The notes below the pieces were generated by a model. The model ran no database searches. It was not told where the DNA came from and saw nothing but the letters and a program-made list of their open reading frames with translations. The position numbers were made by a program, and so were the translations under genes. A stretch of DNA of 64,000 nt from Aporrectodea caliginosa (lineage: Eukaryota; Annelida; Clitellata; Crassiclitellata; Lumbricidae). Below, in pieces: positions 37,280-50,900 of the stretch (position 1 is its first letter; every line of letters starts with the position of its first letter). Where the stretch lies: contig JACEVL010000100.1 of NCBI GenBank assembly GCA_020284085.1, forward strand, positions 777,001 to 841,000, written 5' to 3'.

Positions 37280-37930
37280 TACAAGATAAACAGAAGGAAG
37301 CAAGAACCGATCCCTGAGGTAAGCCATGAGATAGATGGACCCAAGAAGAATGGGGGAACCAAAAACTACCGAGACAGAGCGATCAGTAAGGAATGAGTGG
37401 AACCAGAGAAGACCAGAGTCAGTAATCCCAAAAGAGTTAGAGAGCCGGTCGAGAAGGATGGTGTGATTGACAGTGTCGAAAGCAGCACTAATGTCATAGA
37501 GGGAAAGTAGAGTGACATGGTCCACGGCATGAAATACATCTGCCACAGGAGAGTCTGTTGAGTGCAATTTGCTAAATCCAGACCGAAGAGGAGGCATTAG
37601 AGAGTGAAGGTCGAGGTAGTGGACCAGTTGTACAGATACACATTTCTCAAGAAGCTGTGAGAGGAAAGACGAAGTTGAGATAGGACGATAATTTGAAGGG
37701 CAGCCCAGGTCAAGACCTTGCCTGTTGATAGAAGAAAAACCACAGCCCTTTATGCAATGCACATAGCCCTGGGCCAGTGAAAAGTTACATAATATTACCA
37801 AAAACAGAACAAATTCATCTGTAAATTCCTTAACTAAGAATGTAGGAAGTAAATCAAGTTCGCATACCTTCAAGGAAGTGTCCAGTATTAGTTGACGGAT
37901 GGCATCAGGTTGAAGAGGCTTCCACAAAGA
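37280..37930 (-). mobile_element. CR1/L2-like LINE reverse-transcriptase fragment
   Basis: Minus frame 228 residues: LDLLPTFLVKEFTDEF, NYRPISTSSFLSQLLEKCVS, LRSGFSKLHSTDS, LLSLYDISAAFDTVNHTILL. Fingers and palm of a non-LTR RT, cut before the FADD box. It abuts the oppositely oriented LINE tail at 37275. Confidence 0.9.
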
Positions 37931-38398
37931 AAGAAGAGCTGGAGTGCTGGAGTGCTGGAGAAGACAGGAAGACGTGAGTTTTTCGTGGAATTAGAAATGT
38001 GATTGCCACCAACACATCTTGCAGCTGTATGTATCCACCCCAAGGAAAGACATGCTAGCAGTAATCGATTGGGCAATGGTATTAAACTATTAATACAGCT
38101 GGGTACTATACAGTGATGTAGCAAAAGCTTTTTCAGATTTCCTATGTAACTGCAATAGAACAGTGGTATAGTTTCAACTGAGCACCCATCAGAAGTGCTC
38201 TCTGTTTGTGGGTGGAAATCAGACAGAAATAGATAAGCTGAGTTAAGACTTGGGCAAAACCTTAACTTAATTAAGTTACCAATGCAGCGGAAATTAGTTT
38301 GTTCCTTGAAGTTCATAATTATAAGAGTACTATGATTTTGGTTTTGACTTGCAGTACCTAATTGTTGGATCTGATTTTATGTTTATTGATTTTCACAG
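37931..38398. other. Upstream of scramblase coding exon 1
   Basis: No gene recognised. Ends in the acceptor-like GATTTTCACAG at 38388-38398. Confidence 0.5.
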
Positions 38399-38481
38399 TA
38401 AACCAATTCATGGGCAATTTTGGTTTGTTTCAAACTGAAGACGTCGTTGAAATGCCAGAATATAGCAGCTGAAGATCTGAG

Positions 38482-38911
38482 ATGGCTGATCCGATGGCTT
38501 CCTATCTAGACTCGGCCGTACAGACCGATGACGGTTCACTGTTCAGTTACCGATCAGATGCTGTGCTCTGTGATGCAGCTACACAAACAGCGGATCTCAA
38601 AGACTATCTGCAAAGCTTGAGTATTACATCAGATGGAAGTATTTTGGGAATGGCCAGTTCGCTTAACAACGGCGGCACGGCCAGTTCGCTCACTGACCCA
38701 AGCAATGATAGCAGTATGATTACTGTCATCAATCAGGCTGATGTCAGGCCGAGCATAGATAAATCATTTGGTGTGGCAGAGACGGAGGACGATGATGATG
38801 GTGCCGCGTCTTATAAGGACATTGCAGATGAAAACAGTATTCCAGTCATTCACAGTCGTGGAGAATCTCAAAGAACTCACAGTCGACAGCCAGTAGGAAC
38901 TCTACCTCAGG
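38482..38911 (+). CDS. PLSCR: Scramblase exon 1 (N-terminal tail)
   Basis: 430 bases, 143 codons plus one base, donor CAGG|GTTAGT. It encodes an acidic, Ser/Thr-rich, low-complexity tail with two similar motifs, SAVQTDD (11-17) and AATQTAD (32-38), and an ETEDDDDGA acidic run. It has no resemblance to the Pro-rich N-terminus of vertebrate scramblases. Probably continuous with a 5'UTR segment from 38399. Confidence 0.88.
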
Positions 38912-41900
38912 GTTAGTATGGTTCTTAGAGTCATTTCTAGCCTTATTGCTATCAGTGGGTGCCTGGAGGCCGAGGCAACTGCCTGTAGTGTGGCTTTGGG
39001 GCCAATAATGCAAATGCCTGAGAGCCTTGCAGTTGAGCTCCTGCCCATATTAGCCTGATTGGCTCTGGCAGACAAGGGCACAAGTAGGATAATTACAGAG
39101 CTCTGCTACTAGGTGTGGTTTGTGTAGCAGCAACCCCAAGGAAGGAAAACCATTGCTTAAACCAGCAATATAAAGGACATCAAGCCAGTGTTATTTCAGT
39201 TATGGTTTTTCAGTTACAGTTTCAGTTACAATTACTTAATTTATGATTTTTCAGTTACAGTTATAGTTACAGTTAACTGCAATCAGATTTTTCAGTTTCA
39301 GTTATTTTTTTATTTTTCAGTTACAGTTTCAGTTATTATTTTTCACATGTCATGAGTAACGACACACTGATCACAAGTATTCTGATCAGTTTTCCAGAAA
39401 TATTTACGCAGCAAATCAATCCGATTTAACGTATTGTCGGTACTTTAAGGAAAACAAGACGTTCCAGAATAACACTTGCTCTGTTCCACTTTTGTGCGCA
39501 TAAATCCCCACAAACTGAGCAAACACGCTCAATATATGCTTGTGAAGCTGGTGCAGATAGGAAGTCTTTCACATACACATCCTTTTATTTGCTGTGCAGA
39601 TGATTTAGAAGATTTGTCGCATTTTTCCGACTATTAGCGTGTCACACTCGTGGTTTTCAGCGTCCTTGCCAGCAACGGTGCGAACACAACATTGACTCTT
39701 GTCGTCTGCGGCTTCGTAAACAAAATATTCCCACACGCCACTTTCTCCTTTTCGACCTCTACTTAGCTTAAACATTGTTCTCGTAGTCGTCGGTTGTTTT
39801 ACAGTTTAGCGCCAATGACAACACAACGAAGGGAAAAGGAATGATGTCTTAGTAAGACCATCTTCTTAAAATGACCCTTCCGGAAAAGTCTGGCTGAAAA
39901 CTTAGGCATATGGTCGCTTGCCTCTAAGTAGTGCTGAACAATAATTAATATAATTAATTTGTTATTAATATAATTAATATAATAGCTGGTATTTTTACAT
40001 TTGGATACTTTGAACAGGCAATGATTAACTAAAATTCAAGGATCTCCAATCGGAATTTGAAGAGGTAACGTTTCCTTCCCAACCAATGAAGTGGACCATG
40101 TACTAGTCTTGATCTCTTGGGTGCTGCACCTCCACCTGCAAGAATCTCTGTGTGCAACATGTCTGTGTTTAATGACATCGCCCTTACTGCCAAATAATAT
40201 TTGTACTGTTGGCAACCTGCCTTCATTTAATTTGCTAATGCCTTTGTTCTACTTAATTTGATTTAAACGAACAGTAAAAGCTACAACTTTGAGTGAAGAA
40301 TGCTGGTTTCTTGTAGACAGAAACTGTGTCTAAATTGAGGCCAATTTATATGTCTTATATATTGTATACAAGACATATATAATGTTGTTCTTCTATGCTG
40401 ACATTGACTGAATGTTATAATGGAGATGTGCTGCTTTGTCAGGCTAATCTTAGTTTCATATGTTTTTTATTTCAGAAATATTTCAGGATCAGTCACTAGA
40501 TGGTGCTGTGACGATGCCCTTGTTGTGTCCAGTGGGACTGGAGTGCTTACTTGATACTAGTCAACTGGTTATACACACAGGAAACTTTCGTCATGACCTC
40601 TGTAAGTTTGTTTCTCTTTATCTGTCATATCTTGAGATGAAATCAAATCCATAAATGACCAGCTTAAATAATAATAATAATAATAAGCTTCGTTTATTAA
40701 TTGAAACTGACACACCGCAGTATGATTACAAGTCATAGTATGAACGGATGATCACAAGTTATTATAGGAGTCGAATTTAACTGCTTGGCAGCCATACTAG
40801 GCATCCATCTGTCCTACTGCTCATTTTACCAACGCCATCTGGCGGATGAAAGGCTGAGTCGACCTTTGGGAGGGTAGCGAGAATCGATCCCACGTCCATG
40901 CTGATCTTTTGCTCTTCGTGCCAGAGTGTTACAATTACCCTAAACGCCCCTTCCCATTTGCAGAAAGTTATTTCCATAGAACTTTCAAAATTATTGCCTG
41001 TCTATGTATATTACAAGTAATGCAAACTGGCACGAGGCTTGATTTACCTTCACTTGAACAGTGTTGGGTTGCATTTACTCAGTTGCAGGTCCTAGGTTTT
41101 GGGGTTTGCTACCCATTCCGTTCGTTCTGTCAATTCTTTTATGTCATTCTCATCTAAACTAAAGACTCGTCTCTTTCAGGTCGCTTATCCTGGCATCTTG
41201 TTTCCATGATCTGTCGGATGATATGAATCTGGCTTTTAAAGTGGATTAGGATTATGAAGTGCTTGAGGTCTTGGGAATAATTGTGATAATGGTAGTTATA
41301 GAAATCGGATTAGATTAGAGAGAAATTTCATCAGAAATGAACTAAACACATTAGAAGCAGCAACCGACTTGGTGACAATGATTTTTGCCTTTGGAACTGT
41401 GTGTGTAGTACCATGGTTTTAAAAGTATCACTTTTTTCTGTTTACTATTTGTCATTTAACATTTCTTAATAACATTTCTTAACAATAACCACACAAATGA
41501 AGCACTAATATGGGCAAATTTGGGGATGTAAAAATTTTTTATAAGCTCATTGAACTAGACGTTGAATTTATTTATATTGTAGATAGATATTCATTTTATT
41601 GAGAAAAACAATCTGACAAAAATGCAGAAATGCTAACATGAGTGATAATTGATAAGAAGAGTTAATTAGAAAATTTTAAATAAACTAGTAAATATTTTTA
41701 TATAAGGATCTGGGAATGAATTGAGAGTTATCTTTGGGTGGGAGAGTATGGTTGTGTGCTCCATGTCTTAATTGGTGAAAGGAGAGGGGTCGGAGTGGAG
41801 GTAGGAGTTGGTGAAGTACATGCTTGGGGTTGTGTAACATGGAGAAAAGGAGTTTAGCATCGGCTATATTAGTAAGTTCAGAGACTGTTGGAAAGGATTG

Positions 41901-44900
41901 TTGTATTCATTTGTATTCATGTAACCTAGTTAACGATTGTACACTAAAATGTAGTTTGCAATTGGTTTTCCAATAAAGAATATTCTATTTAGCTATCTAT
42001 CAGTGTTTCTGTGTTTATCTATCTATCTATCTATATCTGTCACATGAATCATTAAAACTTAAACACAGTATTTCTAAAATTTAATAAACCTTAATATTTA
42101 CTCATGTTGCAGTTTTCAATGTGAAGAACATTCGTAGAATGGAAGCCATTAATGAAATGAGGCGTGTTCTGTTTTACATTGAGCAGGGTAAGTTACCCTA
42201 TTTCTGTATTGATTTGTATTCTGTAATGCTGTCTTGCTCACTCACTGTTGAATTTACTAGTGCTGCAGTTTCTATTAGATTTTTTTCTGGATTAATGATG
42301 TTGTCAATATTAGTTGGCATCCCCCAAGCAAAACCATTAGGCTACTGTTAATTAGTAATTTCCACAATGCCAGTGTCTAATGCACAAGGCATCAACCAAT
42401 GGTGCACCAAAGCCAATTCGTAATGAAGTTGATATCCAGAGGATCAGTTTGCTGAGACAGAGAGGCGACCTATAACAGGTATTTTGAAAAGGTAAGTCTT
42501 GTGGTGCACGGTGGTGTAGGGGTATGTTCGGTGCCTTGCAGCCGGAGGGTTGCGGGTTCGAATCCACCTCAAGCCACCCTGGGCAAGTCTTTCACTCGCA
42601 ATTGCTCATGCGCTCGGCGTGAAACTCCGATTCAGTGTCTGCGCTGTAGTCGGGAGCGCCTCTGAGTAGAAATCTTGAAGGGGCGCAATATATAACAAGT
42701 GCTCATACATACATACATACATACATACAGGTTAGGTGTGGCGCCTCTGGCGTGTGAACTCAGTCATGGCTTTGTAAAAAATCGTCGTTTTCTCAGATTC
42801 GGTTTCATTGTTTACTAAGTATAGTTACTCTAATAGTTCGGCTACTGCTTCTGGAGTTTAAGCCGTTTACTTTCTTGGATTACTAACGGTTTTCAAGGAT
42901 TATTTTGGCGTGTTTTGTTACGTACTGTCGTGGCATGTACGCCCCTTGCATTCGTGTTTGTGTACACTGTGTAGTGCAGGGGTGCGCAACCTCCGCATGC
43001 GGCCGTAAGAGGGAGATTTGGCGGCCGTGGACGTAAGGTCCAATTATAATGTATTGGCGGCCGTGTGCATATTAATTCATAAAATATTTTTATTAATTCA
43101 TTGTTTTAAACTGAGGTGATGTGACTTAGTCATCTTTGCTTCTGTGTTAGTGCATGCATATATCAACGAGTATTATAGGCCTACTCGGACATGCACACAC
43201 CACACACACAAAACTCGCACACTGACACCCCTGTGAATGCACCATCTGAGTATGCATCCCTGCAGATGTAGCTCAGAGAGGCAGGCAGACTAATAATATC
43301 CATATTAAACAGTGGACAGCTAACTGCATATATTGTACGAGCAGAGGTGCAGAGAGGGATAGCGGTCAATGAAAGTTCCACTGTACAAATGCAACTTGAC
43401 GGCAATCCTACTGTGTTCTTTACCACCGTCTTTGATGCCCTGCTGCAAGCATTCACTGAACGATTAAACGTCTCTAAGATTTGCCAGAACTGCGACTTGT
43501 TACTACTCCTCATCTGGTGGAGAGAGAGAGAGAATGCTCTCCTGGACCTCCAGACGGAATTGGTGGAGTTGAAGAATGACGAACAATTCCTAAACATGTT
43601 CGAGGATAAAACCGATTTATTAGAGGTATGAAAGTTGGTGGTGGAAAACCCTAGACTTTGAGAACTGTCATGGGCTCATGGCAAGAAATACTCTGATCCT
43701 CTTCTGAGGCATGGGCGTATTTAGGGGGTGGTTCTCTGGGTTCAACTCCCGAAATAAATGCATTACTGTTATTGACAACTAAAATGTAGAAATGTAGAAA
43801 AAATACAACAATTTCCAATGGGAACCCCCGAAAACTTAAACCCCTCCGAATCTTTTTCCTGGCTATGCCACTGTAAAAATCAGAGGCCCTACGTGTGTGA
43901 GGCAGTCTTCTCTCCGATGAATTGTTTGAAAAATAAGTACAGAACTCGAATGACTGACAACTTGTAGTCTGGAATACGTCTTAAGGTCTCCCGCCTTCTC
44001 ATGCCTCTCCATCAATATCCAAGAAAGTGATTAATCTGGAATATTGTTAGCTACAAATTTGAATAGGATTGAAGATGTAGATAAAATTGATCGTGTTTCT
44101 TATTACTCTTCTATTAATGTTTGTGATGGAAAAGACTTGGAAGGCATACTGAAGTTTGTGGAGAAGGAATAGACGTCAGTCAACATAATTGTAACAGTTA
44201 ACACAGTAAACGTCCCACACGTGTATTTTTTTTACATAACCTAATAGCGGATATCTTGGCGGCCGTGGTGAGAATATGAGCCTTTAATGCGGCCGACATT
44301 AACGAAAAGGTTGCGCACCCCTGGTGTAGTGTGTACACTGCAAACCTCATTCGACAACTCAGCACGTTTCTGTCGCTGTAGTCAGTTTAACAGTTTAATA
44401 GTTCGGTTACTGCTTTTGGAGCCTACGTGGTTTGCCTTTTTCGATTACTCTCGGCATTCCAGGATTATTTTGCGCGTTTTGTTACGTACTATCGTGGAAT
44501 GTCTACGCCTCATGCGTACGCGATTGTGTACACTGCTGACCTAATTAGGTCACTCAACATGTCTTTGGCGCCGCCTCGTCAGTCAATTCGGAAGACGTTA
44601 TTCCGTTTTGGTCTATGGCGCCCAGCTTATCTTCGGTCCTTGCCGTCTCCGCCACCGACTGCTCCTCGCCAACTTCCAGCTTCGCCTTCTTCGGCCATTC
44701 GTTTGGCCACTCTCAACGTATGTTCCCTGAAGAACAAATACGTGGCCGTTGCTGATCTCATCGTAGCCAATGACTTGGATGTCTTGGTCGTCGTTGAGTC
44801 CTGGCATCTCAGGGGCTTCTGCACCAGCTCTTTGCAGATAATGTCCAAGCTTACATCCATTCCCATCCATCAGACTCAGTCGGTACTGTACAACAGATGT

Positions 44901-47900
44901 GCCTAACGATAGATGTTCTTTCCTCTTGGATGGCCTCAAATCGACTTCTCCTAAATCCTTCCAAGACTCAGTTTATTTGGCTAGGTGGCCGTCGGCAACT
45001 AGATGGTATTGATTTGGTCCAGCTTACTAGGGTCTTTCCTGATATAACTTTTTCCCTAACGGTTTGTGACCTGGGCCTCGCCCTTGACCAAGAACTTAGT
45101 CTTTCTCAACATGTGAACTTGATCTCTCGAAGCTGTTATTATCAGCTTCGCCAGCTCCGAGTGGTTTCTCGCTCTCTTTCTCATGACGCACTAGTGGTTC
45201 TTGTGCATGCCTTCGTTACTAGTTGAATTGACCACTGTTGCTCGATCCTCGTTGGCCTCCCTCTTCGGGTTCTGGGGCGACTAGATCGAGTTCTGCGCTC
45301 AGCTGCTCGGCTTATTGGGCGAATTCCCAAATTCGGCTCTGTCTCTGCCTATCTTCGCGATGTCTTACACTGGCTGCCTGTGGCCCAACGGATCTCATAC
45401 CGGATTGCTTCTTTGGTTTCACGCAGCATCCTTGGCTGTGCTCCATCTTACCTGCGCAACCTCTGCCGCCCAGTGTCCGACGTTGTAGCGCGTCGGGCGC
45501 TTCACTCCGAGACGACGGGGCAACTCCTACTTCCACGGGCTCGCTTGACTGCTACGCAGCGCCGAGCTTTCTCGGTTGCAGGCCCCTCCATCTGGAATGA
45601 CCTGCCATCAGAGCTGCGCTTGCTACCTTAGACAAATCAAACTGGGTTTTATAAATCACTTAAGTCTTTTTTCTTTTGCCGTGGCTGGACTGGGAGCACT
45701 CCTGAGTAGACTTCTTGAAGGGGCGCTATATAAATCTCCAGAATGAATGAATAAATGAATACATACATAAACTTCTATATGCCTCCCCATTCTGGTTGGG
45801 TCTTACCCAGGCTGCCGATACAGAATGCCTGGAAAAACTTAAAAAGAGCCAGACGCCTAGGTTACCTAGAACAATCCTTTCCAACAGTCTCTGAACTAGC
45901 TAATATAGCTGATGCGAAACTCTCTCCATATTACACATTTTTTACACAACCCCAAGCATGTACTTCATCAACTAGAGCACACAAGCACACTCTTCCACCT
46001 AAAGACAACTCTCAATTTATTCCCAGATCCTTATATAAAAATATTTACTAGTTTAGTTTAAAAAAAATTCTAATTAACTTTTATTATCCATTTATCACTC
46101 ATGTTAGCATTTCTGCGTTTTTGTCGGATTGTCTTTCTCAACAAAACGAATATACTATGTATATTTGGCAACGTCAGATGTCCATTGTCATGGATGCCAG
46201 ACAGTAATCGGTTAATAGAACATTGCTGATGTAAATACAAATACAGTCAGAATTGATTGTACATTTCTTTGTAATTGATTTGTCTTGGAATTACTAAGAT
46301 CATTTTTCTATTGAATTTGTGGTATTTCATGTAGACATGCGTTGTGTGATGTATGTTTGTGTTTAAGATCCTCCTCCTCCGCTCTTTGAGAACTCCTTTC
46401 TCTTCAGGTTCTATAACCGAAATAAGCAGGCAAGTCTTTCTTCACAATTTTATCGAATTTACTTCTTACTGATTATTTAAATTGCTTTTAGTCTTGTGGG
46501 AGTAAGGGTGTCATCAGAGTTAATGGTGTTTTGTTTGACTATGTATAAGTTAATTTGTTTAACTTATTGAGCTTAGTGGAGAAAGTCCTAATAACTGTAG
46601 TGGCTGCAGGCTGATAGGGAAAATCGATAAGCACATTTAAAATGTTTGTAGCAGAGTCTAAATTTGTGTGTGGGTTTTTGTAATAGTTTATTGTTGTGCA
46701 GAAAGAATGATTGCTTTCTTGAAGAAATATTGTGCTCATAATGTACAGTAACTACGTGTTGCATTGGCTCAACATTCTTGTATTAACTCATTTAAATTTG
46801 TTGAGATACTATTCCTTTCTTTCTGAGTGCTTCATTAAGTTAGAGGACAATTTATGATATCAGGCACAGTCACCCAAGGCCACCATTTACCACTTGCAAC
46901 ACTGTTATTATGTGGACATTTAAATTGTCTTAATCAGGTACTTCTCACTTGCTCAAATATATTCTGTAGCCACATTCTACTCTGCTCTCAGGTGTCCATT
47001 AACAAAGTTGGTCTTTGTCGTTCGGCAACTACCTGGCTGGCTACTAACAAATGCTCCACCTGCACAAATTCATCCCCTAGTGACACAATGGATGAATTGC
47101 TTTTCCTTCCTTTCTGATGACAAATGCCATTCTAGCTAAGATGACATACAGGATATGCAGACACAGTGTCATCATTCCTTTGTTGCCATCAGCATCATTT
47201 GCCCTCCTTCATCCATCTATTCTTTCCTGAACAATTCACCCATCTCCAAGTCATATGCGTTATTTTCCTCTGCTACTTTAATATCTTAATTCTCACATGC
47301 ATCTATCTCTTGTTAAACTTCATTCCCTTCTGATATTACATCTTTCTGCTCTATGCTTTGTTCAGAAGTAACATTAATCTTTTTATGGTCCATTTGTGCA
47401 ATCTGACATAGGGTCCAGTGTTCACTACATAGGCATGTTTGTCCACATCATCATCACTTCACAGTCTTGCTCCAACTATGCAGGAATAGCTTAACCTGCT
47501 ACACATTGTAAACTGACTTTTCTCTCATATGGTCAAAACAAAAAAACCTGCAAATAAAAGATACATTTGCAATCATAGTGATGAGCTCTCAATTGTTACA
47601 CCAAAAGTTTTAATTTTGTTTGATAATGTGATTCAGTTCCTGCAGGGTCAATCGATGAATGTGAAGAAAAAGCTACATTATATTGGTGGGTTGTAACAAG
47701 AATGGCCTCTGAATTATCTGCGTTGATTCTAGCACTAAATGTGAAGAGAAGACTTCAGGTTCAGTTTTAGCTACTATAAGAAGTTTTCACATAGAGAGAG
47801 AGAGAGAGAGTGATGTAGAGTTGAATACCATCAGCATATTGACGATTTCTTTCCAAACATTGTGTGCAATTTGACAAATAGGTAAAATAAAGATCGAAAA

Positions 47901-50900
47901 AGGAGAGACCCAAGGAATGAACTTGGGGCACACCCAAATATCAGGCACCATAATCAGGGCAAGAAAAGTTATTGTGGAAAAATTACTAGATAATGCAAGA
48001 AATATCCAGAGAAGAGTAGATGTTGTGGGACAAGGCCAAGGAGCTGGCGATGGACAGAGACAAGTGGAGGAGATACGCTGCCCAAGGACTACATACTAAG
48101 TAAGGGAAGAGCAGAACCTGAAACTCCAAATGATGTGTGGAATCAATACAATAAAAATACGATGATCAACAGTATTGAATGCACCACTCAAATACAGCGA
48201 TATGAGAGGAGATACTTTGCTAGAATCCATTGATTGAAATATTTTGTGAAGTGTGCCAATGGGAGCAATCGCAGTTGAATGTTTATGACAAGCAGATTGA
48301 AAAGGACTAAAATCAGGGATGATGTTACTTGCTTTGGGAGACATACTACAAGCAATTTAGAGATGTTCAGGTTGGAAATATATCTGTAATGAACCAGATC
48401 TAGATCAGCTAATTGATAAAAACTATATGCTAGAGAAAATGCAGCCGTCTTGGCCACATTCGCAGAGGTATATTGCACTTGCTCTTGTTCTGTTTACGAA
48501 GATTAGTCACAGGTTACTTTAACTTGTATGAGTTGAGGTTGAAATGAATTGATGTGATGAATTGTTTTGTTGCAGGAAGTGATGCAGGTTTACAATCCCG
48601 CTTCCCACACTTGCCTTGCGTGTGGCCTCAGCTGGCAGTGGTTCCGGTTCTGTCGATTCCAGGCGGTTGTCTATTCGCCACCTGGAACAGTTGCTGGATT
48701 CATCAAACGCCAGTATGTTTTATGTTACAGTCAGTTGAATTTTTGTGTCAATAATCTGCTAATAAATGAATTTCTCAAAGGGGAGCATAGACTTACTATA
48801 GATAGTGATAGATGTACAAAGTTTAAGGACTGCAATTGCCTATTCAGGGTGTCATGGCACCATAATTGATTGGCTGCCTGTCTTAGTAAGTAAATAAGTA
48901 AGTAATTAAGTAGCCTTTGCTAACTTAGCCATTAGAACTCCTCCAGTCCACTTCTAAATTATTCTCTTTAATCTTCAATGGCTGAGCTGTTCTGCTTTTT
49001 CATTTCTGATAAAATGATGAACCTTTGTAAGCTTTTGTATTAATTTCTGAGCTGTGACTGGTGAAATCAAAGGTGACTTTTCCACACAAGTCACAAAACA
49101 GAAGTTATCTGTTTTCATCTTTACAGTTGCTGTAATTTCGACAGTCTGATATACCTAGTTAAGTAAGTGAATAAGTTCCCCTCCAATTCCTTTGTTCTCA
49201 TGTTTTCACATCAAACGCAGCCATGAATAAAAAGATACAAGTTATATATATATATTCGTTTAATTGAAAATCACAATCTGACAAAAACGCAGAAATGCTC
49301 ACATAAGAGATTGAATAGAAGATAAAACACAGAAGTAATAATAAGGTATAGTAATAATAATGTAATAATAAAGTAGCGGCAGCCATAAACAGGCGCCCAG
49401 TCCTGGTGTAGGACTAGCAAGCAACCTGGAAGGCGCCATCGGTCAGGTTGATGATGATAAGTGTTAGAGGTAATGGTGTGTTCATGGGTAACCGGTTGAT
49501 GCTGCAAAGGTGTCGTATTCGAGGTATAACGGTAGATGTTAGAATCCTGTCATGATATTTGAAGCTACATATGGTGGTTGATGTTATTGTTATATGTACT
49601 GTCCAATGCTGTGGGCCTGCGGAGAAGCGCTTGGAAAACGCGGTTGTTCGCTTTCAACACACACAAATGTACATGACGCCGGCAATGTAGTGACGATTGA
49701 AGTTCTTAAAATCGTCCAAAAAGGCGTAAATCCACGTGGGTGGCTCTGCAGGCATTAAAGAATCCGACTAGGTCGAAAAATATCCTCGAAAGAATGTGGT
49801 GATTGATGCAATCTTTATTGTCTAATTCAGAAAGCCTACGGAGGAGCACGTGGATAACGTAGCTGTTCGTCGTTAGCAAAAACATAGCGGCAGCCATGTT
49901 TGTCAATTGAAGGTATTAAAAATCGTATCAGAATGCGTAATTCCTCGCGGCCGACTCAGCAGGCAGTACAGAATCGGGCTAGAACGCCTTATATCCCCGA
50001 AAACACAAGCCTTTGTCAGCAAACGGCTTAAAAACCAAGAAAACGTCACATTTCCTCAAAACAAAAGTTGGCGACGACCGGATGCGCCGCCATCAACCAA
50101 AGTTGCTGCTTATTGTTTGTTCGTAAATTATATTATTAATAATTACAGTTAAGAAGAAAGTGTATTCTGGTGTTTAGGCAGACCTGCTTTGTTCAGGAGT
50201 ATGAGATCCTTGGACCATGTGAAGAAGTTCTCCTAAGACTTAGAGGATCTCCATCTGATCTAAAGGTTCGTGGTGTGTTTTTTCTGCATGGTTGGATTTG
50301 TGAAATTTTGGTCAGAGGATGTGGAACCTGGGATGTGAAAGCCATGGGTACCTAGAGGTCCCTTAAAGTATATTCAATGTATCTGGGTCACATCAGTTTA
50401 GATCCATGCTGTTCAACATGCGGCCCATCGGCTGATTTTAAGTGGCCCACCCAAGATCGCTAAATTTGTGCAATTTGTGTACAATGAAGTAAAAGACAAA
50501 GTCACTGGAGGTTTACTTGTTTACTTTTACTGGTATACTCTTTGGTGTCGAACTATTATAAAGCATGCCATACATTCATTCATTCCGGATATTTATAAGC
50601 GCCTCTTCAAGAAACCTACTCAGAGGCGCTCCCAGCCCAGCGACGGCCAAACAGAAAGGACTTTAACATACATGGCATACATACAAGTAATTATTCAATA
50701 TGATTATTCCCTAATAAATTTTAATACAGTTAATAACTTTAAAAAAAAATTTAGCTGTTGCTTTTGAGTTTACTGGTGCAACCCTCGGCTTCAAGAATAA
50801 CTTCTTTGGTGGCTCACAGTGTCAAAAACGTTGCACTGTATTAGATAGTCATGTTCCACTACTGCTTAGAGGTTCTTGCTTAGCTTAGCTACTACATGCA

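Noticed and set aside
44427..44906. 159-residue plus frame as a host gene
   Set aside because: Contains LATLNVCSLKNK and DVLVVVESWH, the start of a LINE endonuclease ORF.
46408..46433. Alternative scramblase exon starting after TTCTCTTCAG
   Set aside because: Length fits only with a very weak donor, and the residues (GSITEISRQ) do not align with the family, whereas the 46368-46429 reading does.
48576..48754. Frame SDAGLQSRFPHLPCVWPQ at scramblase exon 5
   Set aside because: The other frame (EVMQVYNPAS ... SPPGTVAGF) matches the scramblase family and joins exons 4 and 6 in phase.
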